Assembly (NCBI RefSeq): GCF_017298635.1
Contig: NZ_CP071182.1
Coordinates: forward strand, 5,060,001 to 5,124,000
Direction: 5' to 3'
DNA from: Paenalicyclobacillus mengziensis
GTDB lineage: Bacteria; Bacillota; Bacilli; Alicyclobacillales; Alicyclobacillaceae
Length of the DNA: 64,000 bases
Both the position numbers and the translations under genes were made by a program. Shown one piece after another: positions 60,493 to 64,000 of the stretch. The stretch's first letter is position 1. Each line of letters begins with the position of its first letter. The notes beneath the pieces are model-generated. The model had not been told where the DNA came from, ran no database searches, and saw nothing but the letters and a program-made list of their open reading frames with translations.

Positions 60493-62976
60493 TTATGGCG
60501 TCCTCTCTTTATACCCCATAGCCTGATAGCCCTTCAGTCGCCGTTCATACATACGGGCAAGCATCGGGACCTTGTCGTCCACGTAATCGTAAATTTGTAC
60601 TTCATTCTTTAGGTCATAAAGGCGATGCAGCCGGCCCGCATATTGCTGAACGGTCCCTTTCCAGGAGACCGGCATGACGAAAAATAGGGTGTCAAGCCGC
60701 TCGTCGTCGAACCCTTCCCCAACAAAACGTCCCGTTGCGAGGATGACCCGCTCCTCCCCAGGTGGGACAGCTTTTATCTTGTCCTGCACCTCATCCCACT
60801 GCTTCTTGCCCATTCCCCCGCGCATGACGATGATGTTCTTGGCGAAGCCTTTCAGTCGGTTCTGAAAGTATTCCAGGTGCGATGTCCTATCCGTGAGCAA
60901 GATCGGCGACCTTCCTGCCTCAAGGCATGTCAGTAAATCATCGAATATCATGTCGTTCCTAAATTCATCCGTTACAATACGATCATAGATGTGTTGTATG
61001 CTTGCATCCGAATCATCGTCAGCGAGCTTGAATCCCGTATGCCGTGGAACCACAACATGAGCAAACGGTCTCTTTTCGGCCTCCGCCTTTGCGTTCACTT
61101 TGTAGCGAACAGGTCCACACTGCATGAGCACAATGGGATGTTTGCCATCCTTTCGGGCCAAGGTCGCGGTGAGTCCGAGCACGTATTTGGGCGCAGCCCT
61201 CTGCATGACTCGCTCAAAACTGACGGCAGAAATGTGGTGGCATTCATCAACAATAATTTGACCATAATCCGCTACAAAGTCTTGTACCTGTCCACGGTGG
61301 TGCAGACTCTGAACCAACGCGATGTCGATCCGGCCCGTTCTCTTTGACTTCCCACCGCCAATGACGCCAATCGCCTTCGTTGGAATGTCTAGGAATACAG
61401 ACAGACGTTCTCTCCATTGCTCTAGAAGTTGCTTCTTATCTACAATCACCAACGTGTTCACATGCCGATCCGCTATCATCCACGCTCCGATCACCGTTTT
61501 GCCAAAACCGGGACTTGCCACCAACGTACCTGTTTCTCGTTCCGATAATCGTCTTACAGCCTTCCACTGCTCATCCCGCAATTTGCCATGAAAGGTCACT
61601 TCGATTTCTGCACCGATGTTTCGCTTCTCGTCGATGACAATTTCAACATTCTGCCCATTCAGAAACTCCGTGAGGTCTTCACGACACCCCCGAGGCAACA
61701 CGATGTACTGTGACGTCTCTTCTGAACAGTCAATCATGCGCGGTTTCCCTGAAGTAGACAACCGCAAAGCTTGTGCCCTGTAAAACTCGGGGTTCTGGAA
61801 TGCTGCCATGTCGCGAATGAAATGGATCTGTGGCGACGTGAAATCCCGTTTCTCTACGTACAGCATGTTTGCAAGGACCATCCTGAGCCTTCGCGGCAGC
61901 GCTCCTAGAGACGACCGCTGAGGAAAAACATTCCACGGCTCATATTCATCTTTCTCATCCTTAGACAGGGTTAAGTTACGCGTATGACCTCGACCCTGTC
62001 TTACAATCGCCTCGACTTCGGGCAACTTCATCTTCTGTACAGAAGACAGATATACCCACTGATCGGGATAAGGGTGAAACTCATCATCGATAAACAGGCT
62101 GTTACCTATCTTGCCAGCGACTCTTTGCAGAGGCAGGGCAATCAGATTGCCAAGCCTCTTGCCTTTTGGCAACGTATCCTGGTTTGGGAACATCCTGTCA
62201 TATGAATCAAGTCCGACCTGGTGTCGTTTTTCCAAGGTTCGACTTAACAGCATCGTACCTAGTGCCCGGGCGACTCTAGCTGGAATGGGTTCATCGAAGA
62301 AGACCCAGACGTGACCACCTGTACCGGATCGTGAGCGTTCTAAAGCAACCGGAACACGAAACTCCAAACATGTCTTTAAAAATGCGGTTGCATCCTCTTG
62401 CCAACTGTGTTTGTCGAAATCAATGGCGAGAAACCAGCAGGTCTCATCCAACAACAGCGGATACAATCCGATGACGACGGGCTGTTCCTCATCCTGCAGA
62501 TGTGCCCGAATGACATCATCGGTTAGGGGCAAATAGTCACCCCAACTCGCTCTGCCATTTTCTTGACCCATGTATTGCCGCTTCGGGTAGTACCGGGCTT
62601 TGCCCATTCGCTCTTGCCCGCGTACTGCATACACATCCTCACGCCCGCGAAAATATCTGCGAAAGAGCGCAATCTTGTCTTCTATGGTGGACCGCCTCGT
62701 TACAGAAGAGGTAGCTTCGACTGGATGATCCGGTGAAGAAGAATATGCAAGAGTCGAATCCCTAGGCTGTTCGAGGAGTCTGTTTGTCGAGGAAGCTGCA
62801 TCGATCTTAATGGTCTTACGTAAACGCTCGTTCTCGTTCGTTAACCGAGCTACCTGTATCCTGAGGCGTTCGTTCTCAGCACCCAAGCGTCGGTTCTCAT
62901 CGATTAATCTCTCTAAGTCGCTTGTTTCAGGAAGTACCAGATTCAATTGCGTCGATTCTTTGCCCCTGCGCCCCAT
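60493..62976 (-). CDS. TOTE-type primase (AEP)-SF2 helicase protein
   Basis: The protein has ~827 residues. The ATG at 62976 is chosen because the upstream open part has no site. The N-terminus has a coiled coil with leucine heptads (DLERLIDENRRLGAENERLR). An archaeo-eukaryotic primase domain follows (~120-330): the catalytic D-x-D is in CWFLAIDFDKHSW and the s-x-H motif in RSRSGTGGHVWVFF. After a linker, the SF2 helicase has Walker A ASPGFGKTVIG, Walker B IIVDECHH, motif III LTATL and motif VI QYAGRLHRL. This matches the Pfam AEP-TOTE domain family, proposed to be a biological-conflict (defence) component. It is next to an MNT/HEPN toxin-antitoxin remnant. A direct antiphage activity is not shown. 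Confidence 0.88.
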   Translation of the reverse strand: MGRRGKESTQLNLVLPETSDLERLIDENRRLGAENERLRIQVARLTNENERLRKTIKIDAASSTNRLLEQPRDSTLAYSSSPDHPVEATSSVTRRSTIEDKIALFRRYFRGREDVYAVRGQERMGKARYYPKRQYMGQENGRASWGDYLPLTDDVIRAHLQDEEQPVVIGLYPLLLDETCWFLAIDFDKHSWQEDATAFLKTCLEFRVPVALERSRSGTGGHVWVFFDEPIPARVARALGTMLLSRTLEKRHQVGLDSYDRMFPNQDTLPKGKRLGNLIALPLQRVAGKIGNSLFIDDEFHPYPDQWVYLSSVQKMKLPEVEAIVRQGRGHTRNLTLSKDEKDEYEPWNVFPQRSSLGALPRRLRMVLANMLYVEKRDFTSPQIHFIRDMAAFQNPEFYRAQALRLSTSGKPRMIDCSEETSQYIVLPRGCREDLTEFLNGQNVEIVIDEKRNIGAEIEVTFHGKLRDEQWKAVRRLSERETGTLVASPGFGKTVIGAWMIADRHVNTLVIVDKKQLLEQWRERLSVFLDIPTKAIGVIGGGKSKRTGRIDIALVQSLHHRGQVQDFVADYGQIIVDECHHISAVSFERVMQRAAPKYVLGLTATLARKDGKHPIVLMQCGPVRYKVNAKAEAEKRPFAHVVVPRHTGFKLADDDSDASIQHIYDRIVTDEFRNDMIFDDLLTCLEAGRSPILLTDRTSHLEYFQNRLKGFAKNIIVMRGGMGKKQWDEVQDKIKAVPPGEERVILATGRFVGEGFDDERLDTLFFVMPVSWKGTVQQYAGRLHRLYDLKNEVQIYDYVDDKVPMLARMYERRLKGYQAMGYKERTP

Positions 62977-63132
62977 ATGACCCTCACCCGCACGCCTACT
63001 GGATTTGTCTGTCAGTTTACCGCAGGTCAATAGGTGCTGCAAACCATGCATCGTTTAGTCATTCCCCGTGTGAAATGAGACCAGAGTGTGTATGATGAAG
63101 ATATAAGAAGAAATCACAAGGAGGTCGGAGCA

Positions 63133-63552
63133 ATGGCGGTACACAGTCAAGAGTTCAGCTATATTCAGCCAGTTCTCGACCTCCTTGAATCACGTGTTCA
63201 TCCATATGCCGTATATCTGTTTGGCTCTGCTGTTCGTGGGAACCTTAGAGAAGATAGTGACATTGATCTGGCGTTTCTCACAGACGAAAAGCTCAGTGGT
63301 TATGAGCAATTTCGACTCGCTCAAGAAGCGGCTGAACGATTGAACCGAGAGGTAGATCTGATTAACTTAGGAACCATAGAGACCGTATTTCGGGCGCAGA
63401 TTGTGGCTACTGGAGTATTAGTCGTAAATCGAGATCTGCACAGAGTCGCGGAGTTTCAAATCCGTGCATTCAAAGAGTACGCGTTGCTGAACGAAGAGCG
63501 CGCTTTGATTCTCAATCGAATTCATGATAGGGGGAGCCTCTATGACGGATGA
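63133..63552 (+). CDS. mntA: MNT-type nucleotidyltransferase antitoxin (MntA)
   Basis: The 139-residue protein has an ATG at 63133 after AAGGAGGT. A minimal nucleotidyltransferase core has YAVYLFGSAVRGNLREDSDI and DLAFL, giving G-S-x10-D-x-D with both metal-binding Asp. A second acidic position is in LNREVDLINL. In type VII systems MntA AMPylates the HEPN toxin HepT at a tyrosine to inactivate it. The stop overlaps the start of a hepT-like frame by 11 bases. It is divergent from the TOTE gene with 156 bp between. Confidence 0.85.
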   Translation: MAVHSQEFSYIQPVLDLLESRVHPYAVYLFGSAVRGNLREDSDIDLAFLTDEKLSGYEQFRLAQEAAERLNREVDLINLGTIETVFRAQIVATGVLVVNRDLHRVAEFQIRAFKEYALLNEERALILNRIHDRGSLYDG

Positions 63553-63607
63553 CGTCATCCTGAATAAGCTTGCCGTCATCAAACGTTGTGTTTTGCGAAC
63601 CCCAACA
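63542..63607 (+). pseudogene. hepT: HepT (HEPN toxin) N-terminal stub
   Basis: The frame overlapping mntA begins MTDDVILNKLAVIKRCVLR, the typical N-terminal helix of HepT. It then departs from any HEPN sequence at about 63600. The frame remains open to the window edge but is antisense to the NCS1 permease gene, which starts its 3' end at 63614. The R-x4-6-H RNase motif is missing, so the toxin is lost while the antitoxin gene is intact. Confidence 0.6.
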
Positions 63608-63613
63608 CGTATC

Positions 63614-64000
63614 CTATCTTCCAGACGGTCCCTGCCTCGTGCCTTCTGCCTGGTAACCCTGCATCTTCATGACAATGTAATAAAGGACGAACCCAAGAAC
63701 GACACCAATCAGCCAACCATAACCCGCGAACACTTTGAAAATCGGCAGAAAGTTACCGGCAAACGACACAAGCATACTGATAATGAGCACGACAATGGCC
63801 GTGACGTTAAATCCCTTGCTGTACCGGTACACACCCTCCCTGGTGTACAGATCGGTCAGTTTGACACGCCGTGTTCGCAGCAACCAGAAGTCTGCAATGA
63901 CAATCCCGGTCGCAGGCCCGAGGAACGCTCCGGCCGTATTGAGCAGCGTATCAATTCCTTGAGGGCTCTGCATGAGTTTCCACGGCATGATAACAAACGC
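63614..64000 (-). CDS. NCS1-type permease (nucleobase/allantoin), C-terminal part
   Basis: The C-terminal ~125 residues are in the window; the gene extends beyond the right edge. Visible are SPQGIDTLLNTAGAFLGPAT and GIVIADFWLLRTRRVKLTDL with the helix-10/11 region typical of NCS1 (Mhp1/PucI/CodB-like) carriers. Two more helices follow (VTAIVVLIISMLVSFAGNFL and YGWLIGVVLGFVLYYIVM), then a polar tail. Members import hydantoins, allantoin, cytosine or purines with Na+ or H+. Specificity cannot be told from this part. Confidence 0.8.
   Translation of the reverse strand, partial: AFVIMPWKLMQSPQGIDTLLNTAGAFLGPATGIVIADFWLLRTRRVKLTDLYTREGVYRYSKGFNVTAIVVLIISMLVSFAGNFLPIFKVFAGYGWLIGVVLGFVLYYIVMKMQGYQAEGTRQGPSGR

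Noticed and set aside
1..64000. CRISPR arrays, rRNA and tRNA genes
   Set aside because: I looked for regularly spaced repeats with unique spacers and for tRNA-like cloverleaf sequences. The only regular arrays are the tandem repeats at 31139-31329 and the palindromes at 41094-41305, neither of which has spacers of CRISPR type.

Overview
The window looks like chromosomal DNA of a spore-forming, low-to-mid-GC Bacillota. The genes have strong AGGAGG-type ribosome binding sites and frequent GTG/TTG starts. There is a 42-residue YjcZ-type sporulation peptide, FtsW/RodA and DacB wall genes, and families typical of the Alicyclobacillaceae. That family assignment is an inference from overall gene character; no rRNA gene is present to confirm it.

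Bases 1-11 kb are an accessory stretch of small, mostly unlinked genes. They comprise a HicA-like toxin cut by the window edge, a cupin, an aminoglycoside/lincosamide-type nucleotidyltransferase, a GNAT acetyltransferase, a DUF1992 protein, two lipoproteins, an IS1182-type transposase, a truncated RidA, an alpha/beta hydrolase, an AbrB/Doc toxin-antitoxin pair whose toxin is frameshifted, and a frameshifted ArsR-type regulator. A short dyad (TGCAT-N4-ATGCA type) recurs in five of the intergenic gaps here.

Bases 11-16.3 kb are an efflux and regulation module. An MFS drug exporter, an MMPL transporter and a small protein are divergent from a PadR regulator and an ABM-domain monooxygenase. Two identical-architecture operators lie in the shared promoter region. 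From 16.3 to 19.5 kb is a graveyard: a NUDIX remnant, an internally deleted group II intron and a GGDEF fragment, around an intact YjcZ peptide and a PNPOx-fold protein.

Bases 19.5-27 kb and 41.4-60.4 kb carry two parts of what looks like a sulfated-glycoside utilisation system. In total there are five Cys-type S1 sulfatases without visible signal peptides and two anaerobic sulfatase-maturating radical SAM enzymes, one of them split by an 1895-bp IS element. The remaining genes are two MFS transporters, GntR and ROK regulators, an aldose 1-epimerase, an alditol/aldonolactone oxidase, an LacZ-type beta-galactosidase, a Gfo/Idh/MocA dehydrogenase and a small cysteine-rich DUF1450-like protein. 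The model (inference) is import of a sulfated galactoside, cytoplasmic desulfation, hydrolysis and oxidation.

Between the two parts (27-41.4 kb) are housekeeping and envelope genes: a DUF4015 lipoprotein, a divergent FtsH-type membrane protease preceded by tandem repeats, an SGNH/acyltransferase-3 protein, a RodA-type protein, a class-A-beta-lactamase-like serine hydrolase, an MFS permease, and a 960-residue DacB with a second, catalytically dead S13-like half. An IS1111/IS110-type element sits upstream of lacZ. The right end (60.5-64 kb) has a TOTE-type primase-helicase, an MNT nucleotidyltransferase antitoxin with only a stub of its HEPN partner, and the C-terminal part of an NCS1 permease.
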